Shown in pieces: positions 53,002 to 62,148 of a stretch of 64,000 nt of DNA. The notes beneath the pieces are model-generated. The model was not told where the DNA came from, searched no databases, and saw only the letters and a program-made list of their open reading frames with translations. A program made the translations under genes and the position numbers. This stretch comes from Kushneria sinocarnis (GTDB taxonomy: Bacteria > Pseudomonadota > Gammaproteobacteria > Pseudomonadales > Halomonadaceae), in NCBI RefSeq assembly GCF_003633775.1, contig NZ_RBIN01000010.1, positions 39,987-103,986 of the forward strand, given 5' to 3'. The stretch's first letter is position 1. Each line of letters starts with the position of its first letter.

Positions 53002-53978
53002 CCTGAAGCCCGCAGCGAGATTTCACCACCCGAAAAGATCACTTCCCGATCATCGATGCGAACGGCAAGATTGCCCTGTTCATTCACGCCCTGAGCGATA
53101 CCCTCCCAGTATCGACTCCCCTGCTGCAGCACAACCGCCCGGTTGGTGTAATAGTGACGTGCATTCCAGTCGGCCTGCCAGGCCCCGAACCCTTGCCGCT
53201 CGAAGCGTGGCAACAGTGCCATCAGCTCATCGATCATGCTGCTGATCAGCGCGTTGCGGGACAGCCCCGGTACCAGCTCATGCAGGCCGGCTGCCGACTG
53301 CTCCAGGCGCTGCCGGTCGGCTTCGCCAAAGGCGACGTTGAGCCCGATACCGATCACCACCTCGCAGGGCCCCTCCATGTCACCCCGCACTTCGGTCAGG
53401 ATACCGCCCAGCTTGTGGATCTCTCCGTGGTGCTCGACCAGCAGATCATTGGGCCATTTGAGCAGGATATCGACGCCGAAGGTCTGCAGCAGCTCGGCCA
53501 TGCTGACGCCGATCGCAAGGCTCAGTCCCTCGATGGCCGCCACGCCGCTCTCGAAGCACCAGCCCAGCGAAAAGTGGATGCCGGCCCCCCAGCTGCCATG
53601 CCAGCTCCGCCCCCGACGCCCGCGACCGGCTGTCTGCACTTCAGCCACACAGACTTCCGCATGCCCGGCGCCCTGGGCAAAGCGTTCCAGCAGGAAGGTA
53701 TTGGTCGATTCCAGCTGGGACTCCACGAACAGGCGCGACAGCTGCTGTCGTGCATCCCTGGGAAGATCGGCGACAATCCGGCCACCATCCAGCAGCTCCA
53801 TGGGACGAGCGACTCGGTAACCGCGTCCGCGAACCGCCTCGATCGTGATCCCCAGTGCCTCGAGCTTCTGCAACTGTTTCCAGATGGCGGTTCTGCTGAC
53901 GCCGAACATTTCTCCGAGCTGTTCGCCCGAGTGAAACTGCCCGTCACTCAATACGCGTACCAGATCGCGAACGTTCAT
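52998..53978 (-). CDS. birA: Biotin operon repressor / biotin-protein ligase BirA
   Basis: 326 aa. A winged helix at the N-terminus (GEQLGEMFGVSRTAIWKQLQ) shows that this is the bifunctional form. The ligase domain has the biotinyl-AMP loop AGRGRRGRSWHG, and KWPNDLLV. It attaches biotin to acetyl-CoA carboxylase and represses biotin genes. Start at 53978 with CAGGAAG upstream; a 40-codon longer frame runs through the terminator of cydAB and is rejected. Confidence 0.95.
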   Translation of the reverse strand: MNVRDLVRVLSDGQFHSGEQLGEMFGVSRTAIWKQLQKLEALGITIEAVRGRGYRVARPMELLDGGRIVADLPRDARQQLSRLFVESQLESTNTFLLERFAQGAGHAEVCVAEVQTAGRGRRGRSWHGSWGAGIHFSLGWCFESGVAAIEGLSLAIGVSMAELLQTFGVDILLKWPNDLLVEHHGEIHKLGGILTEVRGDMEGPCEVVIGIGLNVAFGEADRQRLEQSAAGLHELVPGLSRNALISSMIDELMALLPRFERQGFGAWQADWNARHYYTNRAVVLQQGSRYWEGIAQGVNEQGNLAVRIDDREVIFSGGEISLRASG

Positions 53979-54070
53979 TGCGTCTTCCTGTATTGCGTCG
54001 CACTCGACTCTTGTCGGCCCGGACCGACCGGCGGGAGCTGGCAAGGGAGGGAAAGCGGCTGCCCCGCACG

Positions 54071-54093
54071 AAAAAAGCGCCCCGGAGGGCGCT
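54071..54093 (-). terminator. Rho-independent terminator of cydAB
   Basis: On the minus strand AGCGCCC pairs with GGGCGCT across TCCG and is followed by six T. It lies about 110 bases after the cydB stop and before birA. Confidence 0.85.
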
Positions 54094-54203
54094 TGCAAGG
54101 CTAAACATTCATGCGCTGATTGGCAAATGCAGCAGCGCTGTCAGCACCAGACAGTGCCGCCGCAGGCCCGGATCAGCCCCGCCGACATGCCGCTTCGGCC
54201 CGC

Positions 54204-55208
54204 TCAGTAATACCCCTCACCCTCGCGCACCTTGCCACGAAAGACATAATAGCTGTAGCCGGTATAGGCCAGGATGATCGGAATCAGCACAGCATAACCG
54301 ATCAGCAGGAACAGCTGGCTTGCCCGCGAAGAGGCTGCATCCCACATGGTAACGTCCGGCGGAATGATCAGCGGGAAGAAACTGATCACCAGCCCCGAGA
54401 GACCAAGGAAGAACAGCCCCAGCACCTTGAAGAACAGCCTGCGCTCGTGCGAGTGGGTAACCCCGTCCCAGATGCTCCAGGCCAGCAGTACTACCAGCAC
54501 CGGTACCGGAGAGAACCAGAGGATATTGGGGAAGGTGAACCAGCGCTCGGCGACCCGGCTGTTATCCAGCGGTGTCCACACCCCCACGATCAGGGTGCAC
54601 AGCACCATCAGGATGGTCAGGGGCCGGGCCAGCTGATAGCAGCGACGCTGCAGACTGCCCTCGGTCTTCATGATCAGCCAGCTGGCCCCCAGCAGGGCGT
54701 AGCCGATGATCAGGGCAACGCCGATGAACAGGGCAAAGGGCGAAAACCAGTCGAACGGACCGCCGGCAAAGCTGCGGTTTTCCACGTTCAGCCCGTTGAT
54801 GATTCCCCCCAGCACCATGCCCTGGCTGAAGGTGGCTACCATCGAGCCGCCGCTGAAGGCCAGATCGAACCACTTGCGCGAACGGGTCGACTTGAAGCGG
54901 AACTCGAAGGCGATGCCGCGAAAGATCAGCGACAGCAGCATCAGGATCAGCGGCAGGTAGAGCGCCGGCAGGAAGGTGGCATAGGCCAGTGGAAACGCGC
55001 CGTACAGCCCTGCCCCACCCAGAATCATCCAGGTCTGGTTGCCATCCCATACCGGCGATGTGGTATTCATCATGACGTCGCGGTGGGCATCGTCCCTGAA
55101 GAACGGATAGAGGATACCGACCCCGAGACTGAATCCGTCCATGACCACATACATGGCCACGGCGAAACCGATCAGGAAATACCAGATTAACGGCAGATCA
55201 ATGGTCAT
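54204..55208 (-). CDS. cydB: Cytochrome bd-type quinol oxidase subunit II (CioB type)
   Basis: 334 aa with eight or more membrane segments. The start at 55208 (MTIDLPLIWYFLIGFAVAMY) is preferred because GAGAGGG has proper spacing to it; an ATG two codons earlier touches the ribosome site. MDGFSLGVGILYPFFRDD and SPVWDGNQTWMILGGAGLYG match subunit II. The wording and length are closer to cyanide-insensitive CioB than to E. coli CydB (379 aa). No cydX- or DUF2474-like small gene was found in the 110 bases behind it. Forms the oxidase with CydA. Confidence 0.93.
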   Translation of the reverse strand: MTIDLPLIWYFLIGFAVAMYVVMDGFSLGVGILYPFFRDDAHRDVMMNTTSPVWDGNQTWMILGGAGLYGAFPLAYATFLPALYLPLILMLLSLIFRGIAFEFRFKSTRSRKWFDLAFSGGSMVATFSQGMVLGGIINGLNVENRSFAGGPFDWFSPFALFIGVALIIGYALLGASWLIMKTEGSLQRRCYQLARPLTILMVLCTLIVGVWTPLDNSRVAERWFTFPNILWFSPVPVLVVLLAWSIWDGVTHSHERRLFFKVLGLFFLGLSGLVISFFPLIIPPDVTMWDAASSRASQLFLLIGYAVLIPIILAYTGYSYYVFRGKVREGEGYY

Positions 55209-55219
55209 GGTCATCCCTC

Positions 55220-56626
55220 TCAGTTCTGCTCTTCGAACGCTTCGTCAGCACCCGACATCGGTCGCTTGGGCTGACGCTCCTCGCCCGGCCCACCGTGGGG
55301 CTCCTGTGCCATCGGTTCGGCCCGTACCAGTCTGACCATATAATAGATGCCGATCCCGAAGATGATGGCATAGACCAGCAGGAAACCGACCAGACTGGCC
55401 CACAGGCTGCCGGCATGCAGCGAGGACACTGCATCGGTGGTCCGCAGCATGCCGTAGACCACCCACGGCTGGCGGCCCGCCTCGGTCGTGATCCAGCCGG
55501 CCAGCAGGGCAATGAAGCCCACTGGCGTGGCAAACATCATGGCCCGATGAAACCAGGCGCTGTCGTAAAGCCGACCCCGCCAGCGCAGGAACAGTCCCAG
55601 CAGACCAACACCCAGCATCAGCATGCCGAGCCCGACCATGATCCGGAAGGTCCAGAACACCAGCGGCACGTCCGGCCATTCGTCCCGGGGCCACTGCTTG
55701 AGACCTTCGATCTGACCGTTCCATGAGTGGGTCAGGATCAGGCTGCTGGCGTGCGGTACGGTAATTTCGAAGCGATTGCTGGCGCTGTCCATGTCCGGCA
55801 TGCCGAACAGCACCAGCGGCATTCCGGCCGATCCCGGCTCGTTCTCCCAGTGTCCTTCCATGGCAGCCACCTTGGCAGGCTGATGTTCGAGCGTATTGAG
55901 CCCGTGCATGTCGCCGGCCATGATCTGCAGTGGCAGCGCTACCACGATCGCCCACATTGCCATGGAAAACATCTTGCGCGCCGCCTCGTCACGTCGGTTG
56001 CGCAACAGGTGATAGCCACCCACGCCACCGACCACGAAACCCACCGAGATGAACGCGGCCAGGCCCATGTGAACAATCCGGTAGGGAAAGGAGGGATTGA
56101 ACATGATGGCCAGCCAGTTGGCCGGCTCGAAGCGCCCATCCACGATTTCGTAACCTGCCGGCGTCTGCATCCAGCTGTTGGACATCAGAATCCAGGTCAT
56201 CGAAATCAGGGTGCCGATCGCCACCATGCAGGTGGCAAAGAAGTGCAGCCGCTTGCCGACCCGGTCTTCACCGAACAGCATGATGCCGAGGAACCCGGCC
56301 TCGAGGAAGAAGGCCGTCAGGACCTCATAGGTCAGCAGCACCCCGGTGATGTCACCGGCCCGTTCGGCAAAACCGCTCCAGTTGGTTCCGAACTGATAGG
56401 CCATGACCACGCCCGAAACCACACCGAGCCCGAAGGCCACGGCGAAGATGCGCACCCAGAAGCGGTAGAGGTTGTGATAGACCTCGCGTCCCGTCCTGAG
56501 CCACAACCCTTCCAGGATCATCAGGTAACTGGCCAGACCGATCGAAAAGGCGGGGAACAGGATATGAAAGGAAACGGTAAAGGCAAATTGAAAGCGCGCC
56601 AGATCCAGCGCTTCTAATCCAGCCAT
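55220..56626 (-). CDS. cydA: Cytochrome bd-type quinol oxidase subunit I (CioA type)
   Basis: 468 aa, with nine predicted membrane segments. FQFAFTVSFHILFPAFSIGL contains the histidine equivalent to the haem ligand near the N-terminus; GRQPWVVYGMLRT is the family signature. The Q-loop after residue 250 is short, as in the cyanide-insensitive (CIO) branch. It reduces O2 with ubiquinol as donor without pumping protons. It is 11 bases upstream of cydB. A promoter-like pair and a RegA/RoxR-type repeat precede it. Confidence 0.94.
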   Translation of the reverse strand: MAGLEALDLARFQFAFTVSFHILFPAFSIGLASYLMILEGLWLRTGREVYHNLYRFWVRIFAVAFGLGVVSGVVMAYQFGTNWSGFAERAGDITGVLLTYEVLTAFFLEAGFLGIMLFGEDRVGKRLHFFATCMVAIGTLISMTWILMSNSWMQTPAGYEIVDGRFEPANWLAIMFNPSFPYRIVHMGLAAFISVGFVVGGVGGYHLLRNRRDEAARKMFSMAMWAIVVALPLQIMAGDMHGLNTLEHQPAKVAAMEGHWENEPGSAGMPLVLFGMPDMDSASNRFEITVPHASSLILTHSWNGQIEGLKQWPRDEWPDVPLVFWTFRIMVGLGMLMLGVGLLGLFLRWRGRLYDSAWFHRAMMFATPVGFIALLAGWITTEAGRQPWVVYGMLRTTDAVSSLHAGSLWASLVGFLLVYAIIFGIGIYYMVRLVRAEPMAQEPHGGPGEERQPKRPMSGADEAFEEQN

Positions 56627-56679
56627 CGGGGATACTCCCTGCCCATGAGTCCGGGTCCAGTATGGTGTTCAGACACCCG

Positions 56680-56708
56680 ACAATAGACAAGAAAGTGCAA
56701 AAAGGTAA
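56680..56708 (-). promoter_or_regulatory. Putative cydAB promoter
   Basis: On the minus strand TTACCT (56703-56708), 17 bases, TATTGT (56680-56685), about 54 bases before cydA. It is a weak promoter, as expected for an activated gene. Confidence 0.45.
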
Positions 56709-56713
56709 GGGAT

Positions 56714-56730
56714 TGCGACAACATGTCGCA
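56714..56730. promoter_or_regulatory. RegA/PrrA/RoxR-like inverted repeat upstream of cydA
   Basis: TGCGAC-AACAT-GTCGCA, a perfect 6-base inverted repeat with 5-base spacer, read the same from both sides. It fits the GCGNC-Nx-GNCGC pattern of RegA/PrrA-type redox regulators and centres about 50 bases before the predicted start. The RoxR homologue activates cioAB in Pseudomonas aeruginosa. The assignment is inference. Confidence 0.5.
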
Positions 56731-56772
56731 TCCGCAGGCAGGAAGCACGGCGGCAGCGCCGCCGCGATTGGC

Positions 56773-57651
56773 TCAGGCCGAGGCGGGTGTCGGCACGCGG
56801 GGGGCGAAATCGACGGACATCGCGACGCTGAGCATCGTGACGACCAGGATCGAATAGAGAAAGACCCGCTTTGCCCAGGCGCGGTCATCACTGCAGTCGC
56901 GGTAGGTCAGCGCCAGTTTCAGCCAGTACCCACCCACCAGTGCAGCAATCACAAGATAGACGTAACCCGTATAACCGATCAGGGTCAACAGCAGTGACGC
57001 CACGATGAAAGCGACGATATAGCCGATGATATGACGTCGGGTCGAAGCGATGCCGCGCCGTACCGGCAGCACCGGTATCGAAGCCGCGGCATAGTCATCA
57101 TAGCGGAAGATGGCAATGGCATAGGAGTGCGGCATCTGCCACAGGCTGAAGATTACCAGTAGCAGCAGCGCGCCGGCATCGAAACGGCCGGTAACGGCAC
57201 AATACCCGATGACCGGTGGCGAGGCCCCGGAAAGGCTGCCGATCACGGTGCCATGCACCGTGTGACGCTTGACCCATAGGCTATAGACCCCGACGTAGAT
57301 CAGAAACCCGATCAGGGCTACGCCGGCTGCCAGCAGATTGGCACCGAAGGCCAGCAGGGCAAAGCCTGCCAGCCCCATCAGTACCGCATAGCCCAGCGCC
57401 ACCTGTACATTCACGGTTCCCTGCACCAGCGAGCGATTGCAGGTGCGCGCCATCAGCCGATCGATGTCACGATCGATGATGTTGTTGAGCACGCAACCGG
57501 AGGCCACGACCAGCGAAACACCAATGATCGTGGCCAGCAGCAGCAGCACATCGATATCGCCGCGGGAAGCCAGCAGGAAACCGCCCGTCACCGTGATCAG
57601 GTTGCCCGTGACGATTCCCGGCTTGGCAAGATGAAGGTATCTCCTGAACAT
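56773..57651 (-). CDS. cyoE: Protohaem IX farnesyltransferase (haem O synthase)
   Basis: 292 aa with about nine membrane segments. The two UbiA-type motifs are [20 protein letters not shown] (Asp-rich, farnesyl diphosphate/Mg binding) and the second Asp-rich region around [12 protein letters not shown]. It adds a farnesyl group to haem B to make haem O for the bo3 oxidase encoded upstream. It is the last gene of the cyo operon, 12 bases after cyoD. Confidence 0.96.
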   Translation of the reverse strand: MFRRYLHLAKPGIVTGNLITVTGGFLLASRGDIDVLLLLATIIGVSLVVASGCVLNNIIDRDIDRLMARTCNRSLVQGTVNVQVALGYAVLMGLAGFALLAFGANLLAAGVALIGFLIYVGVYSLWVKRHTVHGTVIGSLSGASPPVIGYCAVTGRFDAGALLLLVIFSLWQMPHSYAIAIFRYDDYAAASIPVLPVRRGIASTRRHIIGYIVAFIVASLLLTLIGYTGYVYLVIAALVGGYWLKLALTYRDCSDDRAWAKRVFLYSILVVTMLSVAMSVDFAPRVPTPASA

Positions 57652-57663
57652 CGGATGAGCTTC

Positions 57664-58017
57664 TTAGCTGCTCATCATCATGAAATGATTCAGGTGGAAC
57701 ATGATCCACAGCGAGCCGACAATCACGATACCCACGACCATCACGGCAAAGGCGAAGGAAGCCATGTTCCAGCCCTCGCCGGACTTGGTATTCATGTGCA
57801 GGAACATGATCAGCTGAACCAGGACCTGCAGCACGGCCGTGATCGCCAGCACGATCACCGTTGGCACCATGCCGAAACCGCCCAGCATGACCATGCCGAA
57901 GGGAATGATCGTCAGCACGATGGAGAAGATCAGTCCCAGCACATAGGTCTTCAGGTTCCCCTCGTGACCGTGGTCACCGGAGGACCCGGCGTCGGTAATC
58001 CCTGCCTTGTCGCTCAT
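57664..58017 (-). CDS. cyoD: Cytochrome bo3 ubiquinol oxidase subunit IV
   Basis: 117 aa with three membrane segments ([55 protein letters not shown]). The short His/Gly N-terminus and the sequence [10 protein letters not shown] fit CyoD. It assists assembly of the CuB site in subunit I. The ATG overlaps the cyoC stop (ATGA); a longer in-frame extension is rejected. Confidence 0.95.
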   Translation of the reverse strand: MSDKAGITDAGSSGDHGHEGNLKTYVLGLIFSIVLTIIPFGMVMLGGFGMVPTVIVLAITAVLQVLVQLIMFLHMNTKSGEGWNMASFAFAVMVVGIVIVGSLWIMFHLNHFMMMSS

Positions 58018-58643
58018 TGCAGTACTCCCAGCAGATACACGACGGTGAATACACAGATCCAGATGACATCGAGGAAGTGCCAGAACAGACTCAGGCACAT
58101 GATCCTGGGTTCATTGGCCTGGGTCAGCCCCTTTCGCGCCACCTGGAAGATCAGTACCAGCATCCACAGCAGTCCGAAGGAGACGTGCAGACCGTGGGTA
58201 CCGACCAGGGTAAAGAAGGAGGACAGGAAGGCACTGCGATCCGGCCCGTACCCCTCATGAATCAGATGGGCGAACTCGTAGATCTCCATCGACACGAAGC
58301 CGAAGCCCAGCAGGAAGGTGATGACCAGCCACAGCAGCACCTGCGACTTGTTGCCGCGATGCATCGCCAGTACGGCCACACCGTAGGTAAAGCTGCTGAA
58401 CAGCAGCAGGAACGTTTCGATCAGCACGAAGCCGAGTTCGAAGATTTCGGAACCGCCGGGGCCTCCGGCGGTCGAGTTCATCAGTACGACATAGGTAGCG
58501 AATAGGGTTCCGAACAGAACACAGTCGCTCATCAGGTAGATCCAGAACCCCAGATACTTGGTGGCTATGGTTTCCTGATGATGATCGTGCTCATGATCAT
58601 CCGCATGATGCGCGTTTTGGTGATCCATGGTTTGACTTGTCAT
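58014..58643 (-). CDS. cyoC: Cytochrome bo3 ubiquinol oxidase subunit III
   Basis: 209 aa with five membrane segments. The N-terminus is strikingly His/Asp-rich ([18 protein letters not shown]), beyond what E. coli CyoC has. The conserved part begins [20 protein letters not shown]. Start at 58643 with AGGCG upstream, three bases after the cyoB stop; an internal ATG at 58628 lacks a site. Confidence 0.95.
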   Translation of the reverse strand: MTSQTMDHQNAHHADDHEHDHHQETIATKYLGFWIYLMSDCVLFGTLFATYVVLMNSTAGGPGGSEIFELGFVLIETFLLLFSSFTYGVAVLAMHRGNKSQVLLWLVITFLLGFGFVSMEIYEFAHLIHEGYGPDRSAFLSSFFTLVGTHGLHVSFGLLWMLVLIFQVARKGLTQANEPRIMCLSLFWHFLDVIWICVFTVVYLLGVLQ

Positions 58644-58646
58644 GAC

Positions 58647-60626
58647 TTACGCCTGCATCTCCGCCTGTTGCCGATATTCCTTCTCGATTCGCTCGACTTC
58701 CGCGGCAGGCACGTAATAGTCGATGTCCTCGTTGAAGCTGCGCACGATGAAGGTCACGATCACACCCACGAAACCGCCGATCGCCATCCACCAGATATGC
58801 CACACCAGGGCAAAGCCCATGATCAGGGCAAACAGGCAGAGCACCGGGCCTGCCGTGGTATTGCGAGGCATGTGGATATCCTCGTAATGATCCGGCTCCT
58901 CGTAGATGTTTTCACCCCGCTCCTTGCGATCCCACAGCGAATCGACAGAGCTGACTTCCGGAATCTTGGCGAAGTTGTAGAAAGCCGGCGGCGAATGTGC
59001 CAGCCACTCCAGCGTACGCGCATCCCAGGGATCGCCGCTGAGCACGCGATTCTTCTTGCGATCGCGGATGCTGACGTAGAACTGCATGACAGTGCACATG
59101 ATGCCGGCAAGAATGCAGACGGCACCGACCCATGCCACCACCATCAGCGGATGCCAGCTCGGATCGACATAGGACTGCATGCGACGGGTGGCGCCCATGA
59201 AGCTCAGGATGTAGAGCGGCATGAAGGCCAGATAGAAGCCGATCAGCCAGAACCAGAAGGAACGCTTGCCCCACTTTTCATCCAGCATGAAACCGAACGC
59301 CTTCGGGAACCAGTAGGAGATGCCGGCCATGGCACCGAAGACCACGCCACCGATGATGACGTTGTGGAAGTGCGCAATCACGAACAGGGTGTTGTGCAGC
59401 ACGAAGTTGGCGCCCGGCACGGCCAGCATCACCCCGGTCATGCCACCGATGGTAAAGGTGATCAGAAAGCCGATGGTCCACAGGATGGCGGCATTGAACT
59501 GCAGGCTGCCGCGATACATGGTGAACAGCCAGTTGAAGATCTTCACCCCGGTGGGGATGGCGATGATCATGGTGGCAATGCCGAAGAAGGCATTGACGTT
59601 GGCGCCCGCACCCATGGTGAAGAAGTGATGCAGCCAGACCAAGAACGACAGCACGGTGATCGCAACGGTCGCCCAGACCATGGTGTTGTAGCCGAATAGC
59701 CGCTTGCGCGAGAAGGTCGCCACGACCTCCGAGAAGATCCCGAACATCGGCAGGATCAGGATATAGACTTCGGGATGACCCCAGGCCCAGATGAGATTGG
59801 TATACATCATCTGGTTGCCACCCATGTCATTGGTGAAGAAATGGGTGCCGATATAGCGATCCAGCGTCACCAGTGCAATGGTGACCGTCAGGATCGGGAA
59901 GGCGGCAATGATCAATACGTTGGTGCACAGCGCCGTCCAGGTAAAGATCGGCATGCGGAACATGGTCATGCCCGGCGCACGCATCTTCAGAATGGTGACG
60001 AAGAAGTTGACACCGGTCAGCGTGGTCCCGACCCCGGAGAGCTGTAGCGCCCATATCCAGTAATCCACGCCGACTCCGGGACTGTACTTGAGCCCCGAGA
60101 GCGGCGCATAGGCCAGCCAGCCGGTCTTGGCGAACTCGCCCACGAACAGCGACAGGTTGACCAGCACCATGCCCGCGGCAAACATCCAGAAGCTGACGTT
60201 GTTCAGAAACGGAAACGCCACGTCGCGGGCGCCGATCTGCAGTGGCACGGCGATGTTCATCAGGCCGATGACCAGTCCCATGGCCACGAAGAAGATCATG
60301 ATCACGCCGTGCGCGGTAAAGATCTGGTCATAGTGGTGTGGGGGCAGGTAGCCCTCGGCACCGCCATAGGCAATCAGTTGCTGGGTCCGCATCATGATGG
60401 CGTCGGCAAAGCCGCGCAGCAGCATGACCAGCGCCACGATCAGGTACATGATGCCGATCTTCTTGTGATCGACCGAGGTAATCCATTCCTTCCAGATATA
60501 GGTCCATTTCCGGAAGTAGGTAAGCGCTGCCACCACGACCAGTCCGGCAAGCGCCATGCCCCCGACGGCACCCATGATGATGGGTTCGTGATAGGGAATC
60601 GCTGATAGACTGAGTTTTCCCAACAT
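58647..60626 (-). CDS. cyoB: Cytochrome bo3 ubiquinol oxidase subunit I
   Basis: 659 aa (E. coli 663). Fifteen predicted spans. The CuB/haem region shows [34 protein letters not shown] and [12 protein letters not shown], so all haem and CuB histidines are kept, including the His-Tyr pair in GHPEVY. The N-terminal RxxxD-Q-type quinol site ([11 protein letters not shown]) marks it as quinol rather than cytochrome c oxidase. It pumps protons. Confidence 0.98.
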   Translation of the reverse strand: MLGKLSLSAIPYHEPIIMGAVGGMALAGLVVVAALTYFRKWTYIWKEWITSVDHKKIGIMYLIVALVMLLRGFADAIMMRTQQLIAYGGAEGYLPPHHYDQIFTAHGVIMIFFVAMGLVIGLMNIAVPLQIGARDVAFPFLNNVSFWMFAAGMVLVNLSLFVGEFAKTGWLAYAPLSGLKYSPGVGVDYWIWALQLSGVGTTLTGVNFFVTILKMRAPGMTMFRMPIFTWTALCTNVLIIAAFPILTVTIALVTLDRYIGTHFFTNDMGGNQMMYTNLIWAWGHPEVYILILPMFGIFSEVVATFSRKRLFGYNTMVWATVAITVLSFLVWLHHFFTMGAGANVNAFFGIATMIIAIPTGVKIFNWLFTMYRGSLQFNAAILWTIGFLITFTIGGMTGVMLAVPGANFVLHNTLFVIAHFHNVIIGGVVFGAMAGISYWFPKAFGFMLDEKWGKRSFWFWLIGFYLAFMPLYILSFMGATRRMQSYVDPSWHPLMVVAWVGAVCILAGIMCTVMQFYVSIRDRKKNRVLSGDPWDARTLEWLAHSPPAFYNFAKIPEVSSVDSLWDRKERGENIYEEPDHYEDIHMPRNTTAGPVLCLFALIMGFALVWHIWWMAIGGFVGVIVTFIVRSFNEDIDYYVPAAEVERIEKEYRQQAEMQA

Positions 60627-60631
60627 GATGT

Positions 60632-61534
60632 TTACTCCGCTGCTTCTGCGCCCGTGGGCTGCTGGCCGTTTTCAGGCTGACCGTGACCACTCTGGAAACT
60701 GGTAATGACACGCTCATACAGCCCGGACTCCACGGGATGGAAGTACTCGACCGGGTCATTGACACTGGGCTTGGCGACATCCTGATAACTGCCGGTATAG
60801 GTCAGCTGCCTGTCGGCCTGGCGTACCCGGTTCACCCAGTTCTCGAACTCCTGCTGATCAGTGACATGCGTCTCGAAGGACATCTGGGAGAAGCCCTTGC
60901 CGCTGTAGTGCGCCGATTTGCCGGTATAGACACCCTGCTGATCGGCCTCGAGATAGAGGTCGTTATCCATTCCGGCCATGGCATAGATCTGACTGCCCAG
61001 GCGGGGAATGAAGAAGGCGTTCATGACGGTTTCCGAAGTCACATTGAAATACACCGGACGGTCCACCGGGAAATACAGTTCATTGATGGTGGCGATACCC
61101 TGCTCCGGATAGATGAACATCCATTTCCAGTCGAGCGAGATTGCCTGAATCTCCATGGCCTCACCCTCTTCGCCGATCGGCTTGTGAGGGTCCAGCGAAT
61201 GGGAGGTCTGCCAGGTAATGATGCCCAGAAACAGGATGATCACGGCGGGCACGGCCCAGACCACCGCTTCGATCTTGTTGGAATGCGCCCAGTTCGGCGA
61301 GTAGGTCGCCTTGCGATTGTTGCGACGATAGCGCCACGCAAATACCACGGTCATGATGATGACGGGTATTACCACAATCTGCATGATCCAGAATGAGCTC
61401 AGGATCAGCGACTTCTGCTCCTTGCCGACCGGCCCGCTGGGATCCATCAGTGCCGCATTGCAACCACTCAGCACCAGTGCGGACACGACCAGAGGGATCA
61501 GCGCCTTAAGCGACTTCAAGCTCTTCTCTATCAT
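60632..61534 (-). CDS. cyoA: Cytochrome bo3 ubiquinol oxidase subunit II
   Basis: 300 aa lipoprotein. Signal peptide with the lipobox LSGC (Cys25), two membrane segments, and a periplasmic cupredoxin domain without the CuA cysteines and histidines, the sign of a quinol oxidase. [20 protein letters not shown] is typical of CyoA. It opens the cyoABCDE operon. The ribosome site AGAGG is about 8 bases before the ATG, inside a short overlapping upstream reading frame. Confidence 0.97.
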   Translation of the reverse strand: MIEKSLKSLKALIPLVVSALVLSGCNAALMDPSGPVGKEQKSLILSSFWIMQIVVIPVIIMTVVFAWRYRRNNRKATYSPNWAHSNKIEAVVWAVPAVIILFLGIITWQTSHSLDPHKPIGEEGEAMEIQAISLDWKWMFIYPEQGIATINELYFPVDRPVYFNVTSETVMNAFFIPRLGSQIYAMAGMDNDLYLEADQQGVYTGKSAHYSGKGFSQMSFETHVTDQQEFENWVNRVRQADRQLTYTGSYQDVAKPSVNDPVEYFHPVESGLYERVITSFQSGHGQPENGQQPTGAEAAE

Positions 61535-61565
61535 TTTGCAGCCTCTTGATGTTTCCTTGTGCCAT
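61506..61565 (-). other. Candidate 19-codon upstream reading frame overlapping cyoA
   Basis: ATG at 61565 with the strong site GGAGG nine bases upstream; it encodes [19 protein letters not shown] and stops at 61506-61508, 29 bases inside cyoA, in another frame. Its ribosome site looks better than that of cyoA. It may be a translation-control element or chance. Confidence 0.3.
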
Positions 61566-62148
61566 TGCGCAAACCTCCGGCTCGGAAGCGCCTGAGACCA
61601 GGCCTGCCGGACTTCCTACCTGAAAAGCCTTCGAAGGGAAGGATGATGTCACCCTGCGGGCAAATTGAACTTCAGGTAACGGGCTGTCGCCTGTACGGGG
61701 TTGTCTGTTCAGGGTCGAACAGGCATGCTCCCTGGTTCAGGCTTAAGAGCCATCTCCTGCGAAACGACTCAGGCAGCGCTGGCGTGTTCCGGTGCAGCTA
61801 CGGGTCGCATGGATGGCAGCGGACTATTGTTTGTTTTTTTATCCATGAGCCGCAAGTCGTATGAGTAGCATACTTTTAAGACTTTAGTCTAACCCGAAGG
61901 CGCCAGCGGAACTCTCGGTAACATGACACGTCTCAATGCGATGGTCCGCGGCCATGTTACTGCCGGTCCCTTCCCTGCTCGCCATCATGCAGCCAGCCCT
62001 GTTACAACAGCCTGCCACCAGGAAGGCCTGATGCTCATGATAACAGCACCATGCCCCCCTGAGAGCCCCTGCAGGCGCATGGCTTAACCCGGATCACGTG
62101 CTGCGGCTGCCGGATACTGCTTTCCTTCACCACAATACGCCTGGAAAC
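61535..62148. other. Divergent intergenic region, cyo operon / MFS gene
   Basis: 614 bases, the longest non-coding stretch of the window. An open frame on the plus strand (61559-61864) has a non-protein-like composition. The AT-rich core around 61820-61892 probably holds the promoters. The cyo leader would be about 300 bases long with several hairpin-forming segments. Confidence 0.5.
61859..61890. promoter_or_regulatory. Two adjacent palindromes in the cyo control region
   Basis: GTATG-AGTAG-CATAC (61859-61873) and, five bases on, the perfect 12-base palindrome AGACTTTAGTCT (61879-61890). A -10-like TATGCT on the minus strand overlaps the first one. They look like binding sites for one or two regulators of cyo; no known consensus is recognised. 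Confidence 0.45.

Noticed and set aside
54144..54188. A 14-15 codon frame after cydB that could be a CydX-like subunit
   Set aside because: It encodes MSAGLIRACGGTVW and C only, has no membrane helix and no ribosome site.
56627..56772. Anr/Fnr box before cydA
   Set aside because: No TTGAT-N4-ATCAA or close variant is present on either strand.
61559..61864. A 101-codon frame in the cyo upstream region
   Set aside because: Basic, Cys/Ser/Arg-rich translation without fold features. It overlaps the probable cyo leader and promoter.
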